Below are positions 19,356-27,732 of a stretch of DNA of 64,000 bases, piece after piece. Position 1 is the first letter of the stretch; every line of letters begins with the position of its first letter. Below the pieces are notes generated by a model. The model was given only the letters and a program-made list of their open reading frames with translations, ran no database searches and had not been told where the DNA came from. Origin of the DNA: an uncultured Bartonella sp. (GTDB lineage Bacteria > Pseudomonadota > Alphaproteobacteria > Rhizobiales > Rhizobiaceae); contig NZ_CALYPR010000001.1 of assembly GCF_945277285.1 (NCBI RefSeq), positions 620,001-684,000 of the forward strand, in the 5' to 3' direction. The position numbers and the translations under genes are program-made.

Positions 19356-19961
19356 ATGTCAAAACATCTTGCGGGTCCTGAAATAGAAAAGCTTATCCAG
19401 CTTCTTGCCCGTGTTCCCGGTCTTGGGCCACGCTCAGCAAGGCGAGCTGCGCTCTTTCTGATCAAGAAAAAGGAAACCCTGTTGAGGCCGCTTGGCCAAG
19501 CTATGCAGGATGCTGCAGAAAAAATACGTGTCTGCTCGGTGTGTGGCAATGTCGACAGTTCTGACCCCTGTTCAATCTGTTCCGACCCGCGACGTGACCA
19601 ATCGACAATTATAGTGGTGGAGGATGTGTCTGATCTCTGGGCTTTGGAGCGGGCGGGAACCATGCAAGTCAAATATCATGTTCTGGGTGGACATCTCTCG
19701 CCGCTTGATGGCATCGGACCTGATGATCTCAATATTACCGGTCTTGTCAATCGCGTAGCACAAGGTGATGTTAAAGAAGTTATTCTGGCCGTCAACGCAA
19801 CCATAGAAGGCCAGACCACCGCTCATTATCTGACCGACCAGCTTTCATCCTACCCGATAAAAATTACCCGCCTTGCCCATGGTGTTCCAGTAGGTGGAGA
19901 ATTGGATTATCTTGACGATGGTACTCTGGCTGCCGCGCTTCAGGCAAGGACGAGCCTTTAA
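19356..19961 (+). CDS. recR: Recombination mediator protein RecR
   Basis: Works with RecF and RecO to load RecA on gapped DNA. The 201 residues have the family layout: an N-terminal helix-hairpin-helix ([24 protein letters not shown]), whose core is [11 protein letters not shown]; a four-cysteine zinc finger ([16 protein letters not shown], about residues 57-72); and a Toprim domain ([14 protein letters not shown] onward). The C-terminal Walker-B-like [19 protein letters not shown] equivalent is present as [19 protein letters not shown]. It is followed two bases later by the transglycosylase gene. Confidence 0.95.
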   Translation: MSKHLAGPEIEKLIQLLARVPGLGPRSARRAALFLIKKKETLLRPLGQAMQDAAEKIRVCSVCGNVDSSDPCSICSDPRRDQSTIIVVEDVSDLWALERAGTMQVKYHVLGGHLSPLDGIGPDDLNITGLVNRVAQGDVKEVILAVNATIEGQTTAHYLTDQLSSYPIKITRLAHGVPVGGELDYLDDGTLAAALQARTSL

Positions 19962-19963
19962 TT

Positions 19964-21208
19964 ATGGTGGCCCCAATGCGATTTTTGCTGGCTGTTTTAC
20001 TCATCTTTGCCTTTAGCGTGACAAAATCAGCGGCGATTGATCGCACAGCAATCAATAAACAGTTTGAAATCTGGCTTAAACAGGATTTCTATAAAGAAGC
20101 TCTCGCTTCCGGCGTTTCGGAAGGCACCTTCACCAAGGCTCTTACCGGTGTTGAACCAAATCTTGATTTGCCGGATCTCGTCATTCCCGGACAAAGCCCG
20201 CAAGCACCAAAGCGCCAACATCAGGCAGAATTTAGTGCACCTGCCAACTATTTTTCAGCAAAATTGCTCGCTCATCTTATTTCTGATGGCAAGTCTCAAT
20301 ATGCCAAAAACCATGCAAGTTTAAAAAAAATCGAAAAGCAATATAGTGTACCAGCAGCGATCAGTCTTGCTATTTGGGGGCGAGAATCCAATTTTGGCAG
20401 CGTCAAAATTCCCTATAATGCTTTTGAAGTGCTGGCAACCAAAGCATTCATGAGTGCCCGCAAGGATATGTTCAAGACCGAGCTTGTTGCCGCCTTGACC
20501 ATTGTACAAAATCACTACATGGATGCTTCGTCCATGAAAAGTTCATGGGCGGGAGCATTGGGTCAACCGCAATTCATGCCGACATCCTATTTGAAATATG
20601 CTGTTGATTTTGACGGTGACGGTCATCGCAATATCTGGACCTCAACACCCGACACACTTGCATCTATTGACAATTATCTGAAACTCAATGGCTGGAATGC
20701 CAATATCGGCTGGGGCTATGAAGTCAAAGTGCCGGAAACTGTTTCCTGCTCGCTTGAAGGTCCCGATCAGGGAAAGCCGCTTTCCGAATGGCAAAAACTC
20801 GGTATCGTTCCACAATCGTCCAAAAACGTTGCCCGGCTTGATAAAAACCGCCCGCTCTATCTTCTTATGCCGGCCGGTCGCCTTGGTCCCGCTTTTCTCG
20901 TGACAGACAATTTCTATGTGCTAAAATCCTATAATATGAGTGATCTTTATGCGCTGTTTATAGGCACTGTCGCAGATCAGATAGATGGCAAAAGCGGTTT
21001 TGTCGCACCTTGGCAAAAAATAGACGAGCTTTATCGCTCTGATGTTGCAAATCTACAAAACAAATTACAATCGCAAGGCTATGATATTGGCAAGGCAGAT
21101 GGTTTGTCGGGGTTTAAAACACGGCGTTCAATTGGTATCTGGCAGGAAAAGCATGGACAAAAAACCACCTGTTTTCCCAGCCGTTCTTTAATTGCGGATA
21201 TACGCTAA
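19964..21208 (+). CDS. Lytic murein transglycosylase, MltB-like (SLT_2 family)
   Basis: Cleaves the glycan strands of peptidoglycan in the periplasm, forming 1,6-anhydro ends. The 414-residue protein has an N-terminal signal peptide (about residues 1-24, ending KSAA). The catalytic domain carries the active glutamate in IWGRESNFGSVK, and GALGQPQFMPTSYLKYAVDFDGDG is typical of the MltB group (core GQPQFMPTSYLKYAVDFDGD). A C-terminal peptidoglycan-binding domain (about residues 350-410, LQSQGYDIGKADGLSGFKTRRSI) completes it. No lipobox is present, so it is predicted soluble. It follows recR by two bases and abuts the next gene. Confidence 0.9.
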   Translation: MVAPMRFLLAVLLIFAFSVTKSAAIDRTAINKQFEIWLKQDFYKEALASGVSEGTFTKALTGVEPNLDLPDLVIPGQSPQAPKRQHQAEFSAPANYFSAKLLAHLISDGKSQYAKNHASLKKIEKQYSVPAAISLAIWGRESNFGSVKIPYNAFEVLATKAFMSARKDMFKTELVAALTIVQNHYMDASSMKSSWAGALGQPQFMPTSYLKYAVDFDGDGHRNIWTSTPDTLASIDNYLKLNGWNANIGWGYEVKVPETVSCSLEGPDQGKPLSEWQKLGIVPQSSKNVARLDKNRPLYLLMPAGRLGPAFLVTDNFYVLKSYNMSDLYALFIGTVADQIDGKSGFVAPWQKIDELYRSDVANLQNKLQSQGYDIGKADGLSGFKTRRSIGIWQEKHGQKTTCFPSRSLIADIR

Positions 21209-22186
21209 ATGGCTTCTCACTCAGGCTCAAAAGTTGTTATTTACGCGGCTCTTGGCGGTAATCTTCTCATTGCGCTCACCAAATTCGTCGCTGCCTTTTT
21301 TACCGGTTCTTCGGCAATGTTGTCGGAAGGTGTTCATTCACTTGTCGACACCGGCAATGAATTACTATTGCTACATGGGTTGAAACGGGCATCTATTCCG
21401 CCCGATCGTATTCATCCTTTTGGTCATGGACGGGAACTTTATTTCTGGAGTTTTATTGTTGCGCTCCTCGTTTTTGCACTTGGTGCCGGCGTGTCGTTTT
21501 TTGAAGGAATCATGCACGTCCTCACTCCGGTGAAAATCCAAAACGTCACCGTCAACTATATTGTTTTGGGGTTGTCGATTTTTTTTGAAGGCACATCATG
21601 GCTTCTAGCCTTGAAACATTTCCGCCGTACCAAAGGAAAACTTGGCTATCTCGCCGCCGTTCACCGTTCGAAAGACCCGACTGTATTTTCAATATTATTC
21701 GAAGATAGCGCAGCCCTATTAGGCATTGCCATTGCTTTGAGCGGAATTACCGCTTCGATTGTTACCGACAATTTTGTTTTTGATGGTATCGCCTCGCTTG
21801 GCATTTCTGCCATTCTTGCCATAACCGCAATTTTCCTAGCACGAGAATGTAAAGGCCTCCTTCTTGGCGAAGCTGCTCTTCCGGAAGTGCAAAAGGCCAT
21901 TTTCGATATTGTTTCAGCCGATCCCGATGTTCAGAAAGTAAACGGCATTATCACACAACAAATGGGCCCCAATCAGGTTGTTGCCAATGTCAGTCTTGAA
22001 TTTGAAGACCGGTCAACAGCACCTAAAATCGAAGAATGTGTCCTTCGCATTGAAAAAAAGCTGGCCATTGCCCGACCGGAAGTTGTGGGCTTTTTCGTAA
22101 AACCCCAGACCGCAGGTATCTGGGCGAGAAGACGTGAAAAAATCGAAGCCAACCATGAAGACAATAATGATCTTGACGAAGAATAG
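21209..22186 (+). CDS. Cation diffusion facilitator family metal exporter
   Basis: Predicted inner-membrane antiporter for a divalent metal such as zinc, manganese, iron or cobalt. The 325 residues show about six helices, with the family signature SEGVHSLVDTGNE in helix 2, a HPFGHGRELYFW loop and an EDSAALLGIAIALSG helix. The C-terminal cytoplasmic metal-sensing domain starts at about residue 215. The first TM metal site residues (His/Asp in HSLVD) are kept; the second is Glu-Asp. The start codon immediately follows the previous stop. The metal cannot be told from the sequence. Nearness to irr makes iron or manganese conceivable. Confidence 0.88.
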   Translation: MASHSGSKVVIYAALGGNLLIALTKFVAAFFTGSSAMLSEGVHSLVDTGNELLLLHGLKRASIPPDRIHPFGHGRELYFWSFIVALLVFALGAGVSFFEGIMHVLTPVKIQNVTVNYIVLGLSIFFEGTSWLLALKHFRRTKGKLGYLAAVHRSKDPTVFSILFEDSAALLGIAIALSGITASIVTDNFVFDGIASLGISAILAITAIFLARECKGLLLGEAALPEVQKAIFDIVSADPDVQKVNGIITQQMGPNQVVANVSLEFEDRSTAPKIEECVLRIEKKLAIARPEVVGFFVKPQTAGIWARRREKIEANHEDNNDLDEE

Positions 22187-22511
22187 ATAGATCTTCCTAT
22201 TATTATTTGTCTTGTTTTCGATTTGATAACTTTGACGTTTAAATTATTCTCTCTTTAGCTTTTTGAAAGATTCCTTCCTTTTAAAGAATAAAAAGCGCGT
22301 TTAATAACTGTGTGCCATCTTTCCATCTCGACTGCCGACCATGCAGATCACTGACGAATTCTAGTTTTTTGCCCGATGCAAAAAATTATTGCTTGAAATT
22401 GTTGCATAAACAGCCACTTCAAAAAGCGACAAGATAAAAAAATTGATAAATTTGAAGATTACACGAAAACCTTGAAAGCTGCTCAAAATCTTATTTCTAT
22501 GAGCTCTTGCC
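22187..22511. other. Intergenic region between convergent CDF gene and irr, nothing identified
   Basis: These 325 bases lie between the ends of two convergent genes. They are AT-rich, contain no open frame with a binding site, and show no clear hairpin with T-tract on either strand. No feature is supported. Confidence 0.5.
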
Positions 22512-22937
22512 TTAGTCTTTGGGGCGCAACCTGACGATCAGATCAACGTGGGATATTTCCATGCCAACGGGAGGCTCCGGTAAATTTCCAACAATCGGTT
22601 TGCCTTCAGGACCAGAAGGGATATCGACAATTTCGTTTTCACCTTCAAGGAAAAAGTGATGGTGATCGGAGGTATTGGTGTCAAACCAGGTTTTTGAGCC
22701 TTCAACAGCAATAATTCTCAAAAGCCCGGCTTGAGTAAATTGATGCAGGGTATTGTAGACGGTCGCAAGCGAAACCGGTACCGAAGCCCTGACAGCTTCT
22801 TCATGCAGTTCTTCAGCGGCAATGTGACGGTTTCCTTTGGAAAATAACAGATCAGCCAATGCAACGCGTTGTCGCGTCGGACGCAACCCCTTCTCGCGTA
22901 GCTTTTTTTCCAATTCTGCTAGAGAATGATAAATCAC
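22512..22937 (-). CDS. irr: Iron response regulator Irr (Fur family)
   Basis: Fur-superfamily transcription factor that, in Hyphomicrobiales, responds to heme rather than Fe2+ and controls iron and heme genes. The 141 residues contain a winged-helix DNA-binding domain (GLRPTRQRVALADLLF) and the linker ATVYNTLHQFTQAGLL. The DHHHFF motif (His 92-94) is the heme-linked triple histidine of Irr. The N-terminal GCPWHD heme regulatory motif of Bradyrhizobium Irr is absent, as in most other rhizobial Irr proteins. It faces fabA across a 284-base gap that contains a perfect 20-bp palindrome. The irr-fabA-fabB-fabI order is conserved in the group. Confidence 0.93.
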   Translation of the reverse strand: MIYHSLAELEKKLREKGLRPTRQRVALADLLFSKGNRHIAAEELHEEAVRASVPVSLATVYNTLHQFTQAGLLRIIAVEGSKTWFDTNTSDHHHFFLEGENEIVDIPSGPEGKPIVGNLPEPPVGMEISHVDLIVRLRPKD

Positions 22938-23005
22938 TATTTTTACCGCGTAATTTTTATATTTCCCACAAAACTAGAAAACTTATATATACTGAAAAGC
23001 ATTTG

Positions 23006-23025
23006 CAATCAAGTATACTTGATTG
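23006..23025. promoter_or_regulatory. Perfect 20-bp palindrome between irr and fabA (candidate operator)
   Basis: CAATCAAGTATACTTGATTG is identical to its reverse complement and lies 68 bases before the irr start and about 200 before fabA. It does not match the usual Irr box (TTTAGAA-N-TTCTAAA type) well, so the binding protein is uncertain. It could be an autoregulatory Irr or other Fur-family site, or a fatty-acid regulator site. A symmetrical 20-mer in a divergent promoter region is good evidence for protein binding but not for its identity. Confidence 0.55.
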
Positions 23026-23221
23026 TTATCATCACCTTTGCACTTGGCCTTTATATCAACCAAAATGGGCGTTTATCTCTGAATGTCACAAATAAAATTG
23101 ATCAAGAACGTGTTTTGTCATTAAAAACTGTCGAAAAGCGGTTTCAACATTGTTGAATATGCTCTAAGAGTATGACGTAAAAAGCACGAAGCGTTATGAC
23201 GTGCTGATGGATGGAGTAACA

Positions 23222-23731
23222 ATGGCTGAACAAAAGTCGAGCTATACGTATGAAGAGCTTTTAAGCTGTGCACGCGGTGAAATGTTCGGAAAAGGCAATG
23301 CCCAATTGCCGGCTCCGCCAATGTTGATGTTCAACCGTATTACCGAAATCAGCGAAACTGGCGGCGAACACAACAAAGGACTGATTCGTGCCGAATTCGA
23401 TATCACGCCGGATCTATGGTTTTTTGCCTGTCATTTTATTGGCGATCCGGTTATGCCGGGTTGTTTGGGACTTGATGCCTTATGGCAATTGACAGGCTTT
23501 TTCCTGGGATGGCTTGGCGAGCCCGGTAAGGGGCGCGCCATTTCAACCGGCGAGTGCAAATTTTCCGGTATGGTTACACCAAAAACAAAACTCGTTGAAT
23601 ATGGAATCGACTTCAAACGTGTTATGCGGGGCCGTCTTGTCATGGGCATCGCTGATGGTTTTGTAAAAGCAGACGGCGAAGTCATCTATAAAGCAGCCGA
23701 TTTGCGTGTTGTATTGTTCAAGGAAGACTGA
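23222..23731 (+). CDS. fabA: 3-hydroxydecanoyl-ACP dehydratase/isomerase FabA
   Basis: Introduces the cis double bond in the anaerobic unsaturated fatty-acid pathway by dehydrating 3-hydroxydecanoyl-ACP and isomerising the product. The start is the ATG at 23222, with GGAG five bases upstream; the frame is open from 23201. The 169 residues include the active-site His71 in [14 protein letters not shown] and Asp85 in GLDALWQ. It is followed by fabB 60 bases later, and the FabA-FabB pair is the signature of this pathway. Expression probably starts in the irr-fabA gap. Confidence 0.96.
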   Translation: MAEQKSSYTYEELLSCARGEMFGKGNAQLPAPPMLMFNRITEISETGGEHNKGLIRAEFDITPDLWFFACHFIGDPVMPGCLGLDALWQLTGFFLGWLGEPGKGRAISTGECKFSGMVTPKTKLVEYGIDFKRVMRGRLVMGIADGFVKADGEVIYKAADLRVVLFKED

Positions 23732-23791
23732 GCATTTTTCAGATAAATGGAAGGCGAAAATCTCTGTTTATAGGAAATCAAGGAGATACTG

Positions 23792-25012
23792 ATGCGTCGA
23801 GTAGTTGTAACCGGTATGGGAATAGTCTCATCAATCGGGAATAACCCTGAAGCCGTCCTCAACAGTTTGCGTGAAGCAAAATCGGGCATAAGCTTTTCGC
23901 AAGAATATGCCGATATGGGTTTTCGCAGTCAGGTTTACGGAATGCCGCATATTGATATCGAAGCTCTGGTTGATCGCCGTGCTATGCGTTTCCATGGCCG
24001 CGGTACCGCTTGGAACCATATAGCTATGGATCAGGCAATTGCCGATGCTGGACTTGCTAGCGAAGAAGTCTCGAACCCGAGGACCGGTATTATTATGGGC
24101 TCTGGGGGCCCGTCAACTCGTACGATCGTGGATTCAGCCGATATTGCACGCCAGAAAGGCCCAAAACGCGTCGGGCCCTTTGCTGTACCAAAAGCTATGA
24201 GTTCAACCGCTTCAGCAACATTGGCCACTTTTTTTAAAATAAAGGGGGTCAATTATTCAATATCCTCAGCTTGCGCTACATCCAATCATTGTATCGGCAA
24301 CGCTTACGAGCTTATTCAGTTTGGCAAGCAGGATCGCGTTTTTGCCGGTGGCTGCGAAGATCTAGACTGGACATTGTCGGTGCTTTTCGACGCCATGGGT
24401 GCAATGTCGAGCAAACACAATGACACACCGGAAAAAGCGTCCCGCGCATATGATGCCAACCGCGATGGCTTTGTGATTGCCGGTGGTGCAGGCGTTCTCG
24501 TTCTTGAAGAACTCGAAGTTGCCAAAGCACGAGGCGCAAAAATTTATGCCGAAATTGTCGGCTATGGCGCCACATCGGATGGCTATGACATGGTGGCACC
24601 TTCCGGCGAAGGTGCAGAACGGTGCATGCGTATGGCATTGTCAACCGTTAAAAACAAGATTGACTATATCAACCCGCACGCCACATCGACACCGGTCGGT
24701 GACCCGCCAGAGATTGAAGCCATTCGCAAAGTCTTCGGTTCTGGCAATGATTGCCCGCCGATTTCAGCAACAAAATCACTCACCGGCCACTCGCTCGGAG
24801 CGGCAGGTGTTCAGGAAGCAATCTATTCACTTCTGATGATGAAAAATAACTTCATCTGTGAAAGTGCTCACATTGATGAGCTTGATCCAGCGTTTGCGGA
24901 TATGCCGATTGTGCGCAAACGCCTTGATAACCAAAAACTGAACACAGTCCTGTCAAATACTTTCGGCTTTGGCGGAACCAATGCAACGCTGGTTTTCCAG
25001 CGTTACGAATAA
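23792..25012 (+). CDS. fabB: 3-oxoacyl-ACP synthase I FabB
   Basis: Condensing enzyme that elongates the cis-unsaturated intermediate from FabA. The 406 residues carry the thiolase-fold catalytic triad: Cys161 in [14 protein letters not shown], one His in [14 protein letters not shown] and one in [11 protein letters not shown]. The lysine of the TKSLTGH motif is also present. AGGAG six bases before the ATG supports the start. It is the middle gene of fabA-fabB-fabI, which supports FabB rather than FabF function. Confidence 0.96.
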   Translation: MRRVVVTGMGIVSSIGNNPEAVLNSLREAKSGISFSQEYADMGFRSQVYGMPHIDIEALVDRRAMRFHGRGTAWNHIAMDQAIADAGLASEEVSNPRTGIIMGSGGPSTRTIVDSADIARQKGPKRVGPFAVPKAMSSTASATLATFFKIKGVNYSISSACATSNHCIGNAYELIQFGKQDRVFAGGCEDLDWTLSVLFDAMGAMSSKHNDTPEKASRAYDANRDGFVIAGGAGVLVLEELEVAKARGAKIYAEIVGYGATSDGYDMVAPSGEGAERCMRMALSTVKNKIDYINPHATSTPVGDPPEIEAIRKVFGSGNDCPPISATKSLTGHSLGAAGVQEAIYSLLMMKNNFICESAHIDELDPAFADMPIVRKRLDNQKLNTVLSNTFGFGGTNATLVFQRYE

Positions 25013-25059
25013 ACCGGACACTTTTGTAGAAAGAGTGCCACAGGCTTACGGAGAATAAG

Positions 25060-25878
25060 ATGGAAGGTTTGATGAAGGGCAAGCGCGGCCTCATCATGGG
25101 CGTCGCGAACGACCATTCAATCGCCTGGGGAATAGCGTGTCAGCTGGCAAAAGCAGGGGCTGAGCTGGCTTTTACCTATCAAGGAGATGCGTTTGGAAAG
25201 CGTGTCCAGCCCTTGGCAGAAAAACTTGGATCCAAGCTTTTGCTTGAATGCGATGTCGAGAATATCGAATCGGTCGATGCAGTTTTTAACCGGTTGGAAA
25301 AAGAATGGGGCACACTTGATTTTGTGGTCCATGCGATTGGTTTTTCGGACAAGTCGCAGCTCAAAGGACGTTATGTCGATGTGACAACACGCGAGAATTT
25401 CAGTCGAACAATGGTTATTTCGGCTTTTTCTTTTACCGAAATTGCCCAGCGGGCCGGTCGATTGATGCCAAATGGCGGCGCGTTATTGACGCTGACCTAT
25501 GGTGCTTCGCAACATGTTGTTCCAAATTATAATGTCATGGGCGTTGCCAAGGCGGCACTTGAAGCCATGGTTCGTTATCTGGCAGCTGATTTTGGACCAC
25601 AGAATATTCGGGTCAACGCAATTTCGGCCGGGCCTGTGCGCACACTTGCCGGAAACGGCATTGGTTCTGCACGTGCAATATTTTCCTATCAACGGAGAAA
25701 TGCGCCATTACGCCGGACAGTCGACATTAATGAAATTGGCAAATCGGCGCTTTATCTGCTGTCCGATCTTTCTTCCGGTGTGACCGGCGACATCCATTAT
25801 GTTGATTGCGGCTATAATATTATGTCAATGCCGACATTGGAAGAATTGAAAGAAAGCGACGAATCGCGCGGCGAATAG
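25060..25878 (+). CDS. fabI: Enoyl-ACP reductase FabI (NADH)
   Basis: Reduces enoyl-ACP in the last step of each elongation cycle. The 272-residue short-chain dehydrogenase has the FabI-type nucleotide loop GVANDHSIAWGIA near residue 15 rather than TGxxxGxG. The catalytic Tyr-x6-Lys is in PNYNVMGVAKAALE, and the substrate-loop region is RAIFSYQRRNAPLRRTV. The binding site GGAG six bases before the ATG fits. Alphaproteobacteria often have a second fabI elsewhere; this copy is the one linked to fabA-fabB. Confidence 0.95.
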   Translation: MEGLMKGKRGLIMGVANDHSIAWGIACQLAKAGAELAFTYQGDAFGKRVQPLAEKLGSKLLLECDVENIESVDAVFNRLEKEWGTLDFVVHAIGFSDKSQLKGRYVDVTTRENFSRTMVISAFSFTEIAQRAGRLMPNGGALLTLTYGASQHVVPNYNVMGVAKAALEAMVRYLAADFGPQNIRVNAISAGPVRTLAGNGIGSARAIFSYQRRNAPLRRTVDINEIGKSALYLLSDLSSGVTGDIHYVDCGYNIMSMPTLEELKESDESRGE

Positions 25879-25914
25879 TTTGCCGCGTTTTTGCTATAAC
25901 GGTGAGGTTACAAA

Positions 25915-26328
25915 ATGCTGGGAGTTTTTGTTGCCTCATTGATGCTCTTGCTTTCCGTTATTCACTTTTATTGGGCCTTTTTCCCCAAACGCATACCAAC
26001 GGCGAAAATCATTCCTTATGTTGAAGGAAAACCGGCTCTCCACCCCACGCCTATAAAAGCATGCATCGTGGCTGTTTTCCTTGCGCTTATCGCCATCTTT
26101 GCGCTTGAACTGGCTTTCCCTTTTATCAATTTTCCTTCGTGGTTGTTAAAACTCGGCGGAACAACTTTAGCTCTGGTGTTTCTTATCCGGGCGCTGGGTG
26201 ACTTTCATTTTGTAGGATTTTTTAAGTCAATCAAAGATAGCGAATTTGCTTTCTATGATACCCGCTTTTATTCACCACTTTGCGTGATGCTGGGAATGCT
26301 TTTTTTGATTTTGGCATGGAACCGCTGA
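25915..26328 (+). CDS. DUF3995 integral membrane protein
   Basis: A 137-residue protein with four predicted hydrophobic helices (about residues 1-22, 50-70, 77-98 and 113-135). It begins with the LLSVIHFYWAF motif typical of DUF3995 membrane proteins and has a central FPSWLLKLGGTTLALVFLIRALGDF stretch (core GTTLALVFLIRALGDF). GAGG seven bases before the ATG supports the start. It lies 36 bases after fabI and may be co-transcribed. No biochemical function is known to me for the family. Confidence 0.8.
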   Translation: MLGVFVASLMLLLSVIHFYWAFFPKRIPTAKIIPYVEGKPALHPTPIKACIVAVFLALIAIFALELAFPFINFPSWLLKLGGTTLALVFLIRALGDFHFVGFFKSIKDSEFAFYDTRFYSPLCVMLGMLFLILAWNR

Positions 26329-26405
26329 AATGGAATAGACTCGGACACTTTTTTGTGCTGAGCACTGCACGCAAAATCTATAGCGGTTTCAAAGTCGATA
26401 CTGTG

Positions 26406-27410
26406 TTATTTTCGCGCTTCAAAAACCTTGAAACCGTTCTTCTCTTCAAGCACAAAGACCTTGCGAAAAACTTTATTTAACGTTGCTTCGTAAGGTAACT
26501 GTCGGTTTGCAACCATGAGAAGACAACCGCCCGGTTTCAAATGGCGTGCGGCAATTTCGATAAAATTCTGCCCCAGCGAAACATCAGCCGCGCGCCCTTC
26601 ATGGAAAGGTGGATTTGAAAGAATCGTATCGTAGATCTTTTCACTTGGCTCGCGGATAACATCATGCCAGAAATAATTGATCGCTATAGAGTGATTGAGC
26701 CCCGCCAGATGTTTCTGAGCTGCTTTAAGTGCATTATAATCAGCTTCATAAAGATCAATCTCCGAAAGCTTCTTTGCTTCTTTGATGGCTTCGTAGGAAA
26801 GATAGCCCCAACCGGCTCCAAAATCGGCGGTTTTGCCGAAAACAATTCTTTCCATATATTTCACCAGCATTTGTGACCCCTGATCTATACGCCCATGGGA
26901 AAACATGCCGGCTTCCGTTGTGAATGCACTTTCAAATTTTTGCGGCTCTCCCATCAGAGATTGAATTTTATCATCTTTCAAATCATTCGGCACAGTCAGC
27001 CAAAAAACAATGCCGTGATTTTTTGAAAGTTTTTGGGAAATGGGGATAATCTCGTTGACCCATTTCATGAATGAATGAGCCCCTGATGTTTTGTCACCGC
27101 TCACAACAATAACCCCACCCGCCTTGACCGAACGTAACAAAGTGAGAAAACGATTCTGGTTTTGTTTTTTATGTTTATTGAGTTCTAACAAACCGCCAGC
27201 AAATTCTTCCGGCTTGTTTGATAAAACAGGTAAGCATTGAAAACCGACTTGTTGCAGATTTAAAAAATCTGCTCGCCAAGGCTGAATAATAGTAAGCGAT
27301 TTTAGAAAGCTTTGGTCCGGTATTTCAGTCAAACCAAACGCTACCCACGAATTTTCAAGTTGCGGAGATTCCAGAAAATGTTGATTAAAGGGCAAAAAAA
27401 CCGTCATCAT
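26406..27410 (-). CDS. rsmC: 16S rRNA (guanine-N2) methyltransferase, RsmC family
   Basis: SAM-dependent methyltransferase expected to modify a guanine of 16S rRNA (G1207 in E. coli). The 334 residues have the duplicated RsmC layout. A degenerate N-terminal half is followed by a catalytic half with the SAM loop FGAGWGYLSYE (about residue 196) and the target-base motif SNPPFHEG (about residue 263). It is monocistronic, convergent with the DUF3995 gene. RlmG is the close alternative; the length and the NPPFHEG motif favour RsmC. Confidence 0.87.
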   Translation of the reverse strand: MMTVFLPFNQHFLESPQLENSWVAFGLTEIPDQSFLKSLTIIQPWRADFLNLQQVGFQCLPVLSNKPEEFAGGLLELNKHKKQNQNRFLTLLRSVKAGGVIVVSGDKTSGAHSFMKWVNEIIPISQKLSKNHGIVFWLTVPNDLKDDKIQSLMGEPQKFESAFTTEAGMFSHGRIDQGSQMLVKYMERIVFGKTADFGAGWGYLSYEAIKEAKKLSEIDLYEADYNALKAAQKHLAGLNHSIAINYFWHDVIREPSEKIYDTILSNPPFHEGRAADVSLGQNFIEIAARHLKPGGCLLMVANRQLPYEATLNKVFRKVFVLEEKNGFKVFEARK

Positions 27411-27674
27411 AAAACTCGCATAATTTGTGGGTAATTATTCCATTTATCGATATGATCAATAAGGTACAATTTTTTAAAAAAATACGACTACGAAAACTTA
27501 AAAGATAAAAAAGCGCTTCCTAAAACTACAAAAAGATTTTTAAGACATAACACCCATCCAAGAAATGCGGGCAAAATGATGCCTGAACTCGAGTTTTCCT
27601 GTTTTTATTGCTGATTGTTATTTCTCAGAGCAAATGATTTCACCCAACTGGAGTAGATATTTTTCCTTAAAACT
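27411..27674. other. AT-rich spacer upstream of rsmC, nothing identified
   Basis: This stretch between the divergently placed rsmC start and the pnp terminator is AT-rich and holds no frame with coding character. It presumably contains the rsmC promoter, which I cannot locate with confidence. Confidence 0.4.
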
Positions 27675-27706
27675 TAAAAAAAAACCGCCCCATTATCGGG
27701 CGGTTC
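27675..27706 (-). terminator. Rho-independent terminator of the rpsO-pnp operon
   Basis: On the minus strand, 28 bases after the pnp stop, the arms AACCGCCC / GGGCGGTT (27683-27690 and 27698-27705) close a 7-base loop. They are followed by a run of eight to nine T. This is a textbook intrinsic terminator. Confidence 0.93.
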
Positions 27707-27732
27707 TTTAAAACTTCTATTTTTTCCAAGAA

